The notes beneath the pieces were generated by a model that was not told the DNA's origin, searched no databases, and saw only the letters and a list, made by a program, of their open reading frames with translations. Below, in pieces: positions 9,437-18,507 of a stretch of 64,000 nt of DNA. A program made the translations under genes and the position numbers. The stretch spans positions 62,001 to 126,000 of the forward strand of contig CAADGV010000030.1 of assembly GCA_900696645.1 (NCBI GenBank). Reading direction: 5' to 3'. Numbering within the stretch: position 1 is the first letter of the stretch; every line of letters begins with the position of its first letter. Source of the DNA: an uncultured Chlorobiota bacterium (GTDB lineage: Bacteria; Bacteroidota; Ignavibacteria; UBA10030; UBA6906).

Positions 9437-10292
9437 GGTGTTGTGCAAGCAAAAGTTTCCGGTACAGAACGGAAATGCCCCACATGCAATTCAGTCCGAG
9501 AATGTTGACAAGAAGGTACTCATGCAGCTGATTCGTGACGGAAAACAGCATCAGGAGAAACAACTCCGTTCCCAGCCCTATCAAGCCTGACAATCGCAAT
9601 CCTATTCCGTCGCTGTACCATCGTCTGAAGAATCTCGAGTCATGTTCACCCTTTCCGTAACACCAGCGGTCAATTCCCACCATTAATCTGTCCTGCCATC
9701 CATATAGAAACAAGAACATACGCTGGAGGCGAAGCGTCAGGCGAGTTTCACGTGCATCCTCGTGTGTGATGTCTTCTGTGACTCTGTTTGCTTCGTACGT
9801 GTTGTTCAAGTGAAGAAATGATGTATGATAGAATACGTGGTAAGAAATCCGGAGAGTGGTGCCAACGAACGCAAGCACGCCAAGCAATGCAATCGTTGCA
9901 GAACCGGAACTGTACATGAGAGCAACCGTGATCGAGCAGAACACAAAAGCGTTAACAACAATATCGCCGATAGAGTCGAGAAATCGCCCGGCTCGACTGT
10001 ACTGCTGCCTTGCCCGGGCCAGTTGACCGTCGGCGGAATCCAGAACATCTTTTGCAGTGATGCACAAACCGGCGACGAGATTGTAGAGCGCCGTTCCTTC
10101 AAGATAGAAATATGCAGCAATCAGGCCAACAACTACGGAAGCAACGGTAACATGATTTGGCGTACATGGAGTGTAGTAGATGATGCGGACAATGATGCCT
10201 GCCAGCGGTCGTATCAGATAGGTGTTGATGAGTTCGTCGGAGATTTCCGACTTTACCGATGCAGCGTACGAATACGTTTTCTGCTCAGTCAC
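9393..10292 (-). CDS. CDP-alcohol phosphatidyltransferase family protein (second copy of the operon)
   Basis: 299 residues with several transmembrane helices. The complete family signature D-x2-D-G-x2-A-R-x8-G-x3-D-x3-D is present, beginning DSADGQLARA (about residues 85-110). The family transfers a phospho-alcohol from a CDP-alcohol or CDP-diacylglycerol at the membrane. The long C-terminal membrane part resembles the Kennedy-type choline/ethanolamine phosphotransferases more than the short PgsA type. It is the last gene of a four-gene minus-strand operon and overlaps the nucleotidyltransferase gene by 4 bp. Substrate unknown: the neighbours suggest it uses a CDP-activated amino alcohol. Confidence 0.88.
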   Translation of the reverse strand: MTEQKTYSYAASVKSEISDELINTYLIRPLAGIIVRIIYYTPCTPNHVTVASVVVGLIAAYFYLEGTALYNLVAGLCITAKDVLDSADGQLARARQQYSRAGRFLDSIGDIVVNAFVFCSITVALMYSSGSATIALLGVLAFVGTTLRISYHVFYHTSFLHLNNTYEANRVTEDITHEDARETRLTLRLQRMFLFLYGWQDRLMVGIDRWCYGKGEHDSRFFRRWYSDGIGLRLSGLIGLGTELFLLMLFSVTNQLHEYLLVNILGLNCMWGISVLYRKLLLAQHLKDARHPDRQSGGP

Positions 10293-11008
10293 TTCAACTT
10301 CTTTGCAAGCTCCTCTGCTGCGAGGAGATCATCAAGCGTATCGATTTCGATGCACGGCAATCCGCCGCTGTCAACCGCATAGATTCTTGCGCCGTTGTCA
10401 ATCACCTCCTGGAAGGATGCTTCGTAGAATTCATCATACACATGGCGGCGTGAAAGGACATCAAAGAGCTTCGCCGTTGTCGGGCCGGAGAATCTCTCGA
10501 TGCCGAGTGATTCTCCGGCCGAGCGTTCCGGCTCGATGTGTTTTCCGATCCGGGCTATTGATCCGTCGGCACGTACCTCGCACTTGATTTCTTCATGTCC
10601 GAGAGAACCATCGGCCCGCATGATAAGTGCATCAGCGTGAGGAGAGGCAAGCAACCGTGTCAGGATGGTGTTGTGAAAGAGAATATCGGCGTCAAGCAGC
10701 ACAATATCATCTGCATGAACTGCAGGTCGGGCAAGCCAGAGTGAATAGTTGTTGTTTGTTTGATCGAACACAGGATTGTTGATGAACTCAATCTCGATTC
10801 CGGGTTGCAGACTTGTGACAAACCTCTCAATCATCTCATTCAAATACCCTGTTACAATGACACACCTGCCGATGCCGTTTGCTTTCAGCGTTTCAAGAGT
10901 GCGCTGCAACAAAGGTTTGCCGCCGACCTCCAGCAGGGATTTCGGGAGACTGTTGGTCAAAGGCCGGAGCCGCGACGAAATTCCTGCGGCAAGGATGACA
11001 CCCGTCAT
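10289..11008 (-). CDS. Nucleotidyltransferase of the LicC / inositol-phosphate cytidylyltransferase type
   Basis: 239 residues of a Rossmann-like NTP-transferase fold. The N-terminal nucleotide-binding loop is LAAGISSRL with the following PKSL lysine, NNNYSLW lies near residue 89, and the metal-binding LLDAD at about 103. The NNxYSLW element is typical of small cytidylyltransferases acting on choline-, inositol- or aminoethyl-phosphonate-like substrates. It overlaps both operon neighbours by 1-4 bp, so it is made together with them. Inference: it activates a phospho-alcohol as a CDP (or other NDP) derivative, which one of the flanking membrane transferases then uses. A sugar-1-phosphate substrate cannot be ruled out. 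Confidence 0.82.
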   Translation of the reverse strand: MTGVILAAGISSRLRPLTNSLPKSLLEVGGKPLLQRTLETLKANGIGRCVIVTGYLNEMIERFVTSLQPGIEIEFINNPVFDQTNNNYSLWLARPAVHADDIVLLDADILFHNTILTRLLASPHADALIMRADGSLGHEEIKCEVRADGSIARIGKHIEPERSAGESLGIERFSGPTTAKLFDVLSRRHVYDEFYEASFQEVIDNGARIYAVDSGGLPCIEIDTLDDLLAAEELAKKLK

Positions 11009-12066
11009 TATCTCACGACCTCGATGAGGGCGGGCAGACGGGAGGCGACGTCTTTGAACGCTTCCACCACACGGGCGTTTTGTTCACGTGTGCCGATCGT
11101 GATGCGTATACAATCCGTGACGCCGGGATCGTCAAGAAACTTCACAATCACCCCGCGCTCCCTGAGTCCATCCTGCAGGTGTTTCTTGTGATCAACAGGA
11201 AATCGCACGAGCATGAAATTTGCATCCGATTCAAATGCTTTGAATCCTTCAAGTTGATTGAACTCCCGCATGAACATGGCTTTGTCGTCGCGCATATAGC
11301 CGGTGATGCGCTCGTAGTATGCCTTGTCCGACAGAGCGGCAAGGGCAATCTTCTCCGTCAACTGATTGTAGCCCAGGTATCGTGCGCTGAACTCGATCAG
11401 GTGGGTCAATTCTGTTCCGACACACGTGTAGCCGATGCGAAGGCCTGCCAGCGCATAATACTTCGAGAACGTCCTCAATACGACGAGCCGGCTGTGCGTA
11501 TCGAGCAGGTTCTTTAGTTGATCGTTTGTCGAATCCTCGAAACCGAAGTATGCCTGATCGAGAACGATAAAGGAATTGGCGCAGTAGTCAATGAGTCGTG
11601 CAAGGTCATCGCGCCGCATCGTGCTGCCGGTCGGGTTGTTGGGCGATGCAATGAGAATAAGATGCGGCTTATGAATGTGATACAGTCTGATAATTTCGTC
11701 CACATCAAATTCAAACCGGCTGCCTCGCTCGTACAGCGGATACTCGACATGAGCGCCGTGTACCTCCTTTGCAATCTTCTTGTAATACCACCATGATTGT
11801 TGGGGAAGGAGAAGTCGTTCGCCTTCATGCAGATAGCAATGCACAACTTGTTTCAGCATATCTTCGCTTCCGTAGCTCAACAACACCCGTTCTTCGGGGA
11901 TGCCGATTTCCCCGGCAATCTTTTCGGAAAGCTCACTCTTTCTTCCCTTGGCAAAATCCCGGGAATACAAGCTGAGCTGCTCGAGATTGGCGTTGCGCAA
12001 CACCTCATAGCATGCCTGCGCGGGACCATACTGGTTCTCATTTCGATCCAATACAATTTGATCCAT
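11008..12066 (-). CDS. Class I/II PLP aminotransferase, HisC-like
   Basis: 352 residues of fold-type I aminotransferase. NENQYGP occurs at the N-terminus, SPNNPTG near residue 140, the D-Q-A-Y pair at about 170, and the Schiff-base lysine in TFSKYYALAG at about 200-209. It is close in length and motifs to histidinol-phosphate or threonine-phosphate-type enzymes, which use phosphorylated substrates. No other histidine or cobalamin gene is present. Its place between a CDP-alcohol transferase and a cytidylyltransferase suggests it makes an amino alcohol phosphate (or phosphonate) that becomes a lipid headgroup. The enzyme class is sure; the substrate is inference. Confidence 0.85.
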   Translation of the reverse strand: MDQIVLDRNENQYGPAQACYEVLRNANLEQLSLYSRDFAKGRKSELSEKIAGEIGIPEERVLLSYGSEDMLKQVVHCYLHEGERLLLPQQSWWYYKKIAKEVHGAHVEYPLYERGSRFEFDVDEIIRLYHIHKPHLILIASPNNPTGSTMRRDDLARLIDYCANSFIVLDQAYFGFEDSTNDQLKNLLDTHSRLVVLRTFSKYYALAGLRIGYTCVGTELTHLIEFSARYLGYNQLTEKIALAALSDKAYYERITGYMRDDKAMFMREFNQLEGFKAFESDANFMLVRFPVDHKKHLQDGLRERGVIVKFLDDPGVTDCIRITIGTREQNARVVEAFKDVASRLPALIEVVR

Positions 12067-12130
12067 AAGAAAATCCTCTACATGTGTATATATACGTTTG
12101 GCCTTTCAGGCGTAGCGGAGATAGCAGTTT

Positions 12131-13018
12131 CTATGCAGCAACAGGTGTCGCAAACAGGTCGGATTTCAACGCAGTGTTCAGTTTGCGTGTGACTCTTCTT
12201 TGCCAGAGAGTCAAGAACGCAAGGTACAGGTTCAACGGCACTATCACCACCCAACAAAACAACTCTGGGGCTGCGAACAATCCGGCAATCATGAGCAGCG
12301 AGCGGTTTGTTGTCGGCCCGAGGAATGTCCACCACCGCATGATTGTCTTGTTGTAGCTGCGATAGAGTTGAGCAGGATAGCGGGGGAGTTCCACATGCTG
12401 TTTGCGCGAACCTTCCTGCACGGTAAGATACCACCGGTACGCTGACAGAAACAATTTCCGAATCGGATTAGTCGCGTTGCTGAGTTCGGTGTTGACCTTT
12501 TCGCTTTCCCGATCGATGAAGTTGCGTTCTCCGCGAACCGTGGAGATATATTCCTGTTGTCGTTTGTCGAACATCATTGCATGATAGCCGGAAAAAATCC
12601 CGGCCGCGATAGCTGGAAACCAGTACAATGGCTGTACGAAGTAGGCGGATAAGCCAAGCCCAAGTCCGAAGAAGATCGCCACGCTCGATACCCAATCCAC
12701 AATACCATCAACAATTCTGCCGAGTGGCGTCCCGCTTTTCTGCAATCGGGCAAGCATGCCGTCGCCGCAATCGAGAACATTTGCTATGGCATACCAGATG
12801 GCACCCCAAACGAAACCATCTGCCGTTCCTTGTCCAAACTCGAACGCGGCAATTAGGCCGGCAACCAGCGCCGCATATGTGACCTGGTTCGGAGTGATAG
12901 GGAGGCGGTAGATTGACTTTACAAGAATGAATGCAATCGGCCGGTAGAGAATGAGGTCAAGGATCTCTTCGGCCTCAGCCATTTTGAGTGATTTTCTGTA
13001 TTCTTCAGCGATGGTCAT
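12131..13018 (-). CDS. CDP-alcohol phosphatidyltransferase family protein (first gene of the operon)
   Basis: 295 residues, multiple transmembrane helices. The full signature D-x2-D-G-x2-A-R-x8-G-x3-D-x3-D begins at DCGDGMLARL (about residue 83). The protein is only moderately similar to the other transferase of the operon, so the two are ancient paralogs with likely different acceptors or donors. It starts the minus-strand operon; the 177-bp divergent gap to phosphofructokinase must hold both promoters. A 64-bp gap separates it from the aminotransferase gene. N-terminal SLKMAEAEEILD-type amphipathic sequence precedes the first membrane helix. Confidence 0.87.
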   Translation of the reverse strand: MTIAEEYRKSLKMAEAEEILDLILYRPIAFILVKSIYRLPITPNQVTYAALVAGLIAAFEFGQGTADGFVWGAIWYAIANVLDCGDGMLARLQKSGTPLGRIVDGIVDWVSSVAIFFGLGLGLSAYFVQPLYWFPAIAAGIFSGYHAMMFDKRQQEYISTVRGERNFIDRESEKVNTELSNATNPIRKLFLSAYRWYLTVQEGSRKQHVELPRYPAQLYRSYNKTIMRWWTFLGPTTNRSLLMIAGLFAAPELFCWVVIVPLNLYLAFLTLWQRRVTRKLNTALKSDLFATPVAA

Positions 13019-13195
13019 GTGATTCTTTCATTAAGAAACGAAAGATTTTTCAGAGGCGCAAGAAGCCAGACTCAAACAAAATTCAATGCAAAATCATATA
13101 TTGACAAGCACAATTCTCTTCGTCCCGGCATTCCTCCGCTCCGTGAATCCGGAGAGAGCTGTCATTGGCATTTTCCCTGACTCTTAAGGAAACAT

Positions 13196-14281
13196 ATGAA
13201 ACTGAAACGAATCGGCATACTCACCGGCGGCGGCGATTGTCCCGGACTGAACGCGGTAATTCGCAGCGTTGCCAAGCCTGCCATGGCGCATTTCAATGCG
13301 ACGGTGATTGGCATTCTTGATGGATATGAAGGGATGGTGGAAGGCCGGCATCGCGAATTGACGCCGCGTGACGTAACAGGCATCATCAACATGGGCGGTA
13401 CCATTCTTGGTACTTCCAACAAAGGAGATCCGTTCCATTTCCCTATGGGAATCGGAAAGAACATTCGCATTGTCGATGCGTCGCAACAAGTCATCGAACA
13501 CTACCGCGATCTGAAACTGGATGTTCTGATCACCATCGGGGGCGACGGAACTCAAATCATTGCCGATAAATTTTCGGATCTGGGGCTTAATGTCGTCGGT
13601 GTTCCCAAGACAATCGACAATGATCTCGACGCTACGGATATTACATTCGGTCACGACTCGGCGCGAGCAGTTGCCACTGAAGCGATTGACAGACTTCAAA
13701 CGACGGCATCCGCGCATCACCGTGTTATCGTAGTTGAGACGATGGGACGCTATGCCGGATGGATTGCACTCGGTGCCGGCTTGGCTGGTGGAGCCGATAT
13801 TATTCTGATTCCGGAAATTCCATTCCATTGGGACAAGCTCTTTGAAGCTGTATTGAAACGAAGCAAAGGGGCAAAGTTCAGCATTGTTTCGGTTGCAGAA
13901 GGAGCGAAGCCGTTTGGCGGCGACATCAGCGTTAAGGCAATAGACAAAAAGCGAACCGACCCTGTTCAGCTTGGCGGCATCGGCGAAATGGTGGCAAGGC
14001 GGATCGAAGAAGAAACGGGACTTGAAACTCGCGTGACAGTTCTCGGTCACGTTCAACGCGGTGGCAGCCCGACGGCGTACGACAGGATTCTCGCTACCCG
14101 CTTCGGTACCGTCGCGCTTGAGGCGGCCTCTCGCGGTGAATTCGGAGTTCTTTCGAGTCTGCGGCAGAATCGCGTTGTCACTGTGCCGTTGAAAGATGCA
14201 ATCGGAAAGCAGCGCCTGGTTCCACCGGACGGACAATTGGTGTTTGCGGCCCGGGCAGTGGGAACGTGTTTGGGGGATTAG
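13196..14281 (+). CDS. pfkA: 6-phosphofructokinase, probably ATP-dependent group III
   Basis: 361 residues with the N-terminal GILTGGGDCPGLNA loop, GGDGT (about residues 107-111), PKTIDNDL (about 130), MGRYAGWIA and HVQRGGSP. In this family Gly at the second position of GGDG marks ATP as phosphoryl donor, whereas pyrophosphate enzymes have GGDD. The Lys of PKTIDND is shared by PPi enzymes and the actinobacterial ATP enzymes of group III. The mixture points to an ATP enzyme of that mixed group, often without classical allostery. AAGGA lies 7 bp before the ATG. It catalyses the committed step of glycolysis in the cytoplasm. Confidence 0.93.
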   Translation: MKLKRIGILTGGGDCPGLNAVIRSVAKPAMAHFNATVIGILDGYEGMVEGRHRELTPRDVTGIINMGGTILGTSNKGDPFHFPMGIGKNIRIVDASQQVIEHYRDLKLDVLITIGGDGTQIIADKFSDLGLNVVGVPKTIDNDLDATDITFGHDSARAVATEAIDRLQTTASAHHRVIVVETMGRYAGWIALGAGLAGGADIILIPEIPFHWDKLFEAVLKRSKGAKFSIVSVAEGAKPFGGDISVKAIDKKRTDPVQLGGIGEMVARRIEEETGLETRVTVLGHVQRGGSPTAYDRILATRFGTVALEAASRGEFGVLSSLRQNRVVTVPLKDAIGKQRLVPPDGQLVFAARAVGTCLGD

Positions 14282-14300
14282 GTCACATCAGGGGGATCGT

Positions 14301-15320
14301 ATGTTGTTCAGCAGAACTACCAGCTCCGTGGCATGTGCAGTATTGATAGGACTCTCAACGGTGCCGGCCGCGGGTCAAGAATTTGCCCGTGAAATAAGCC
14401 AATTTGTTGGCGAGAACGCACGGCCCTTTCTGCAGCCTGTGGTTGATGCGTTGCATACGAATATTCAGGCAGGAGTTTTTGTTCCGATAACAGGTGACGA
14501 TCTCCAGGTTGGTGTACAGGCGGTGTTGATGGGCATTGTCATTCCGGATGATCGGACGACGTTCAAGCCAAAGCCTTTCAACAAGACTGTCGAATTCACG
14601 CGCAACGGAGTAACCTACCTTGGTGATCTCGACGTAGCACCGGCCGAACTTCCCACAGCGGCAGGTCTCAGCAAGCGATACACTTTTACAGGAAGGCTCA
14701 AACGCATTCGCCCCAAAGGCCTGCCGTATGTTCCCAATCCCGTTTATGATTCCATTCAACAAGATGCATCGGTGACCATCGGAGGTTACAAGGATTTGTC
14801 AACAATGATTCTCGCGACACCGCAACTGACCATCGGTTCAGTGTTCGGAACGGAGTTGGTCGTTCGCATTCTCCCGAAGGTCAGCATCGAGGATGTTGGC
14901 GAGGTCAATTCGTTCGGGATTGGCGTGAGGCATCTCGTCAGCCGTTATGTGGTTGTCCCGATCGATATAGCAGCTTCATTCATGTACCAGACGTTGACCT
15001 TGAGCGCAAGTGATGAAGGCTTTACTGCGGCGTTGGAGATGTCGACGTTTTCCGGACAACTTTACGCGAGCAAAAACATCCCCGTCGGGATTCTGACGCT
15101 TACCCCATTCGCGGGTTTCGGGTTTGAGAGGGGAAGCATTGATGTTCGTTACGATTTTGCAGATCCGTACATTGGCAAGCAGCATGTTGCTTTCACCAGT
15201 GGAACACGGACTCGATTCATTGCCGGAGCTACTATTACTGCTTGGAAAATTCGGATAAGTGCCGACTACAACCTGGCTTTGATGAACGGGTTTAGCGCAG
15301 GACTTGGAATCTTCTTCTAA
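14301..15320 (+). CDS. Exported beta-barrel protein of unknown function
   Basis: 339 residues from the ATG at 14301, chosen because it has AGGGGGA 6-10 bp upstream and opens a clean signal peptide ending AAGQEF. A longer in-frame ORF from 14196 would overlap pfkA by 86 bp and is unlikely. The mature part alternates polar and aromatic residues in beta strands and ends GLGIFF, with the C-terminal Phe of outer-membrane barrels. It is 19 bp after pfkA and could be co-transcribed, but no functional link is apparent. I do not recognise the family. Confidence 0.75.
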   Translation: MLFSRTTSSVACAVLIGLSTVPAAGQEFAREISQFVGENARPFLQPVVDALHTNIQAGVFVPITGDDLQVGVQAVLMGIVIPDDRTTFKPKPFNKTVEFTRNGVTYLGDLDVAPAELPTAAGLSKRYTFTGRLKRIRPKGLPYVPNPVYDSIQQDASVTIGGYKDLSTMILATPQLTIGSVFGTELVVRILPKVSIEDVGEVNSFGIGVRHLVSRYVVVPIDIAASFMYQTLTLSASDEGFTAALEMSTFSGQLYASKNIPVGILTLTPFAGFGFERGSIDVRYDFADPYIGKQHVAFTSGTRTRFIAGATITAWKIRISADYNLALMNGFSAGLGIFF

Positions 15321-15329
15321 ATCACCGGT

Positions 15330-16733
15330 TCACCGGTTTCCCACGCCTGCTTGCTTCATCAGCCTCTCAATCTCATCAATCTCTCGTGGCGCCGAAGCGC
15401 TCAAGTTGATGTAGCCGCTTTCGGTCACCAGAATATCATCCTCAATCCGTACCCCGATGTACATGTACGGTTCGACGCGTTTGCGAATGGCGGCTATCTC
15501 ATCATCAGAGTAACCGTTCCGCTTCATCTTCGCGAACACATCCGGCCTCACGTAAATCCCCGGTTCGATTGTGAAACACATTCCTGCTTGCAGTGGTCGG
15601 GAGTCTCCTTTGATCGTGTAGCTGCCGACATCGTGAACCTCCAACCCGATCCAATGAGCGTATTTGTGCAGGGTAAACAACATCACATCTTCTTTCTTCT
15701 TGATGAAGCCGAGCTTCACAAGTCCGTTACCAAGCACGGAGTCTGCGGCATCATCCAACTCCTTTTTCATAATGCCGGGTTTCACAAGTCGCATCGCGGC
15801 GTTTTGTGCATCGAGCACGAGTTGATAGATGTCCCTCTGTCTCGGATTGAATCTCCCGTTGACGGGAACAGACCGTGTGATGTCGGCCGAGTAGTAGCCG
15901 TATTCGGCTGCACAATCCATCAAGATCATGTCGCCATCCAACATCCGGCGGTTGTTCTTGGTGTAGTGCAGAATCGTGCTGTTGGGTCCCGACCCGACAA
16001 TGCACGGATAGCCGTTACGCGGCGATCCGTTCTTGCGATACACAAATTCGAACACCGCTTGAATTTCCATCTCATTCATTCCCGGCTCGATGGATTTGAT
16101 GGCTTCGATGTGTGCAAGGGCCGAAATCTCAACAGCTTTTCGCATGCCCATTCGCAAGTCTCCGTCGGTTTTGATTAACCGCATCTCGGCAAGGATTGGC
16201 GACGGATCGATGATCGGCCAGTTACCGGAGGCTCGACGCTCAACAACATTCTCTCGCATGATGTCGTCAACTTGCGGATTGATGCCGAACGTGTAGTAGA
16301 TGGGAGCGTCGGCTGGCAGGAGATTGCGTATTCTTGTTTTGAACTCATCGAAAAGATATGCCGTGTCGGCACGGAACTCACTCATCGCGCCTTCAATACC
16401 GGCGCGGGCGCCATCGTATGTTTCACGGGCTTGGTCGCGCTTCCGAACGAACATGATGAATTTGTGCTGCAGAGCCGACGGTCTGATCACGAGCACTGCT
16501 TCGGGCTCCTCAAAACCGCTCAGGTAGTAGAAGTTGCTTTCCTGCCGGTATTCGTATTCGACATCGAGATTGCGAAGGTAGACGGGCTTGCAGGGAAAAA
16601 TGGCGATGCTGTGAGGCTCGAGCATGTTCATGAACTCCGCACGTCGCTCGGCAAAGACATTCATATCGAGCACGAGAGGGTGAGCCGAAACGCTTGTCAC
16701 GAACAGCAACAGAATGAACACCAAACGCTTCAT
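15330..16733 (-). CDS. Exported Xaa-Pro aminopeptidase (M24B, aminopeptidase P)
   Basis: 467 residues with a signal peptide (cleavage near VSAHP), an AMP_N domain (about 20-160) and a pita-bread M24 domain. The five metal ligands can be seen: the two Asp of LMDCAAEYGYYSADIT, the His of HWIGLEVHD, the Glu of FTIEPG and the Glu of GVRIEDD. It removes N-terminal residues before proline. The signal peptide places it in the periplasm or envelope, unlike cytosolic PepP. It is last in a minus-strand trio and overlaps the small upstream gene by 4 bp. Confidence 0.92.
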   Translation of the reverse strand: MKRLVFILLLFVTSVSAHPLVLDMNVFAERRAEFMNMLEPHSIAIFPCKPVYLRNLDVEYEYRQESNFYYLSGFEEPEAVLVIRPSALQHKFIMFVRKRDQARETYDGARAGIEGAMSEFRADTAYLFDEFKTRIRNLLPADAPIYYTFGINPQVDDIMRENVVERRASGNWPIIDPSPILAEMRLIKTDGDLRMGMRKAVEISALAHIEAIKSIEPGMNEMEIQAVFEFVYRKNGSPRNGYPCIVGSGPNSTILHYTKNNRRMLDGDMILMDCAAEYGYYSADITRSVPVNGRFNPRQRDIYQLVLDAQNAAMRLVKPGIMKKELDDAADSVLGNGLVKLGFIKKKEDVMLFTLHKYAHWIGLEVHDVGSYTIKGDSRPLQAGMCFTIEPGIYVRPDVFAKMKRNGYSDDEIAAIRKRVEPYMYIGVRIEDDILVTESGYINLSASAPREIDEIERLMKQAGVGNR

Positions 16734-17068
16734 GTTCTCTCCAGAAAATAGTTGATGATGATAGTTGCGTCGTCAACAGGATGTGTTGAAAATGGTGATA
16801 TGAATTCCGGTGTTACTTTTGTTGTGAGTCTTCGTGCCGCTTCGCGAATTGGCTGAGGGAAAGCATCATCGCTTTGAACCAACTTCAGCCTGCTCATTGC
16901 ATCAACGGGCTTGTTGCTTCCCTGTTGTGTTTCCAACCATAACCCGATGGCAAGTCCGGCGGCGCGACGGGCACATACGCGTACCATTCCCTCGTTGGAT
17001 CTTTCCCCGGCTTGCCGGGCCGCGATCAATTCTTGCTCAATCTCTGCGAGGGCAAGTTCTTTGGTCAT
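16730..17068 (-). CDS. Small conserved-looking hypothetical protein
   Basis: 112 residues, mostly helical, without signal peptide or membrane segment. It contains ARRAAGLAIGLWLE in the middle and ends VDDATIIINYFLERT. It overlaps the RsbU-type phosphatase gene and the aminopeptidase gene by 4 bp each (ATGA junctions), so translation is coupled on both sides. I do not recognise a family. The helical content and tight coupling would suit a small regulatory partner, but that is a guess. Confidence 0.7.
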   Translation of the reverse strand: MTKELALAEIEQELIAARQAGERSNEGMVRVCARRAAGLAIGLWLETQQGSNKPVDAMSRLKLVQSDDAFPQPIREAARRLTTKVTPEFISPFSTHPVDDATIIINYFLERT

Positions 17069-18498
17069 TGTGTAATCCGGATAGTCACGATTGTTGCGTC
17101 GTCACTGAACTGTTCCCTGCCGGTGAAGTTCCGCACTGCACTCATGATCTGCTCGGTGGCTTCTTGGGCATCCCGGGCCGCAACGGATGCCACTGTGTCC
17201 CTAAGCCGCTCCGCACCGAATTGTTCGCCTGCATTGTTTGTCGCTTCAATAACGCCGTCCGTGTACATGACCACCACATCCCCCGCCTCAATCGGATGCG
17301 ATATTTCTGCGTAGCGGGATTGTTGATGCATACCGAGACCCAGACTTTGCGTCCGGAATTCCTGAACGCCTCCTTGCGCTGAATGCACAATAACCGGCGG
17401 ATGTCCGGCAGTTGCAATCCGGACGCGTTGCGTGTTCCGGTCAATGAGAACATAGCCAAGTGTCACGAATGTTTTCTTGTCGGAGATTTGGCAGAGAACA
17501 GCGTTAAGTGAATTCAGCAGAGCAACGGGAGAAGGATCGTGAAGCAGTTGTGTGCGGAGAGCGCTTTTTGTCATTGTCGAGAGAATGCCCGCCCCGATGC
17601 TGTGGCCCGATACGTCGGCTGCGACGAAAGCTGCCGTATCATCGGTGATCCTCACGAAATCAAAATAATCCCCGCCAACATCCGCAGCGGGGATGGTGAT
17701 ACCGAACGCTTCGCAAGATGATGTCCTGAGAATCTCCGAGGGAAGAAGCTGTTGCTGGACATCGCGGGCAAGATGAATCTCTGTCTGATACCGGACTCGC
17801 TTGTTACCCTCCTTGTTGAGAACAAGAAGCCATGTTAGGTAGCCTGACACAAGAAGAAGCACAGCGAGCGCGCCGACTGCCTTTCGCTGATCGTCAACGT
17901 CCTTTAATCGTTCCGTCATTTCCGGACTGGTTTCTATCAGTGGAGAAGTGCGCGCTTCTGTCAACCATAGTGTGATTTGCGGGGCAGACATGTTGATTGC
18001 CTGAAAAAGCAGGAAAACGATCACCAACAGGATTCTTCTCCGTCCGAAGAACACAAAGCTGGATCCGATTCCTCCCGAGGCAATCGTCCCGATGAGAAGC
18101 GTCAACGGATGAATCGGTACCGTTGAAGAACTCATCAGCGTCGTGATGGGTCCAATGATGGAGAACGTCAGGAAAACAGCGACGCCCATTCTAACACGCA
18201 CGGCAGTTTCCATTTCACCAAAAATGTCATACGGGGCCTTTTCACTCTTTGTGGACCGGAATATCTTGATCGGGTTGCGCTGTTCCTCCGGTTGCAGTTT
18301 GCGTGACAACATCCACCCGCCGCCAATCATCACAATGCCTGCTGCGACGAATGTCAGGGCAAGCAATGGATTGTCGCGCCACAAAATGCGAAGATTTCCA
18401 TTGCTATTGAAATGAAATGAGAGTGAGAGAAGAATGAACAGGGGGCCGGCAACCAGAAGAAAGCGGCTGAGAAACTTCAATGGTGAGCGAGGATTCAT
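17065..18498 (-). CDS. Membrane PP2C-type serine phosphatase (RsbU/SpoIIE family)
   Basis: 477 residues. The N-terminal half has about six hydrophobic segments in two groups. The C-terminal 240 residues are a SpoIIE/PP2C phosphatase domain with VGGDYFDF, AADVSGHSIGAGI, TAGHPPVI, YTDGVIEATN and FSDDATIVTI, the usual metal-binding aspartates. Such proteins dephosphorylate anti-sigma-factor antagonists in partner-switching signalling. No anti-sigma kinase or STAS gene lies beside it, though an RsbR-type N-terminal domain protein is encoded about 10 kb away. First gene of a coupled trio. Confidence 0.9.
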   Translation of the reverse strand: MNPRSPLKFLSRFLLVAGPLFILLSLSFHFNSNGNLRILWRDNPLLALTFVAAGIVMIGGGWMLSRKLQPEEQRNPIKIFRSTKSEKAPYDIFGEMETAVRVRMGVAVFLTFSIIGPITTLMSSSTVPIHPLTLLIGTIASGGIGSSFVFFGRRRILLVIVFLLFQAINMSAPQITLWLTEARTSPLIETSPEMTERLKDVDDQRKAVGALAVLLLVSGYLTWLLVLNKEGNKRVRYQTEIHLARDVQQQLLPSEILRTSSCEAFGITIPAADVGGDYFDFVRITDDTAAFVAADVSGHSIGAGILSTMTKSALRTQLLHDPSPVALLNSLNAVLCQISDKKTFVTLGYVLIDRNTQRVRIATAGHPPVIVHSAQGGVQEFRTQSLGLGMHQQSRYAEISHPIEAGDVVVMYTDGVIEATNNAGEQFGAERLRDTVASVAARDAQEATEQIMSAVRNFTGREQFSDDATIVTIRITQ

Positions 18499-18507
18499 GG
18501 GCCGTGC

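Noticed and set aside
13184-14236. 350-codon open frame on the minus strand over pfkA
   Set aside because: Exactly antisense to a clear phosphofructokinase; protein-like motifs are absent and it arises from the codon pattern of pfkA.
15351-16178. 275-codon plus-strand frame over the Xaa-Pro aminopeptidase
   Set aside because: Antisense shadow; all five metal ligands of the peptidase are coded on the minus strand.
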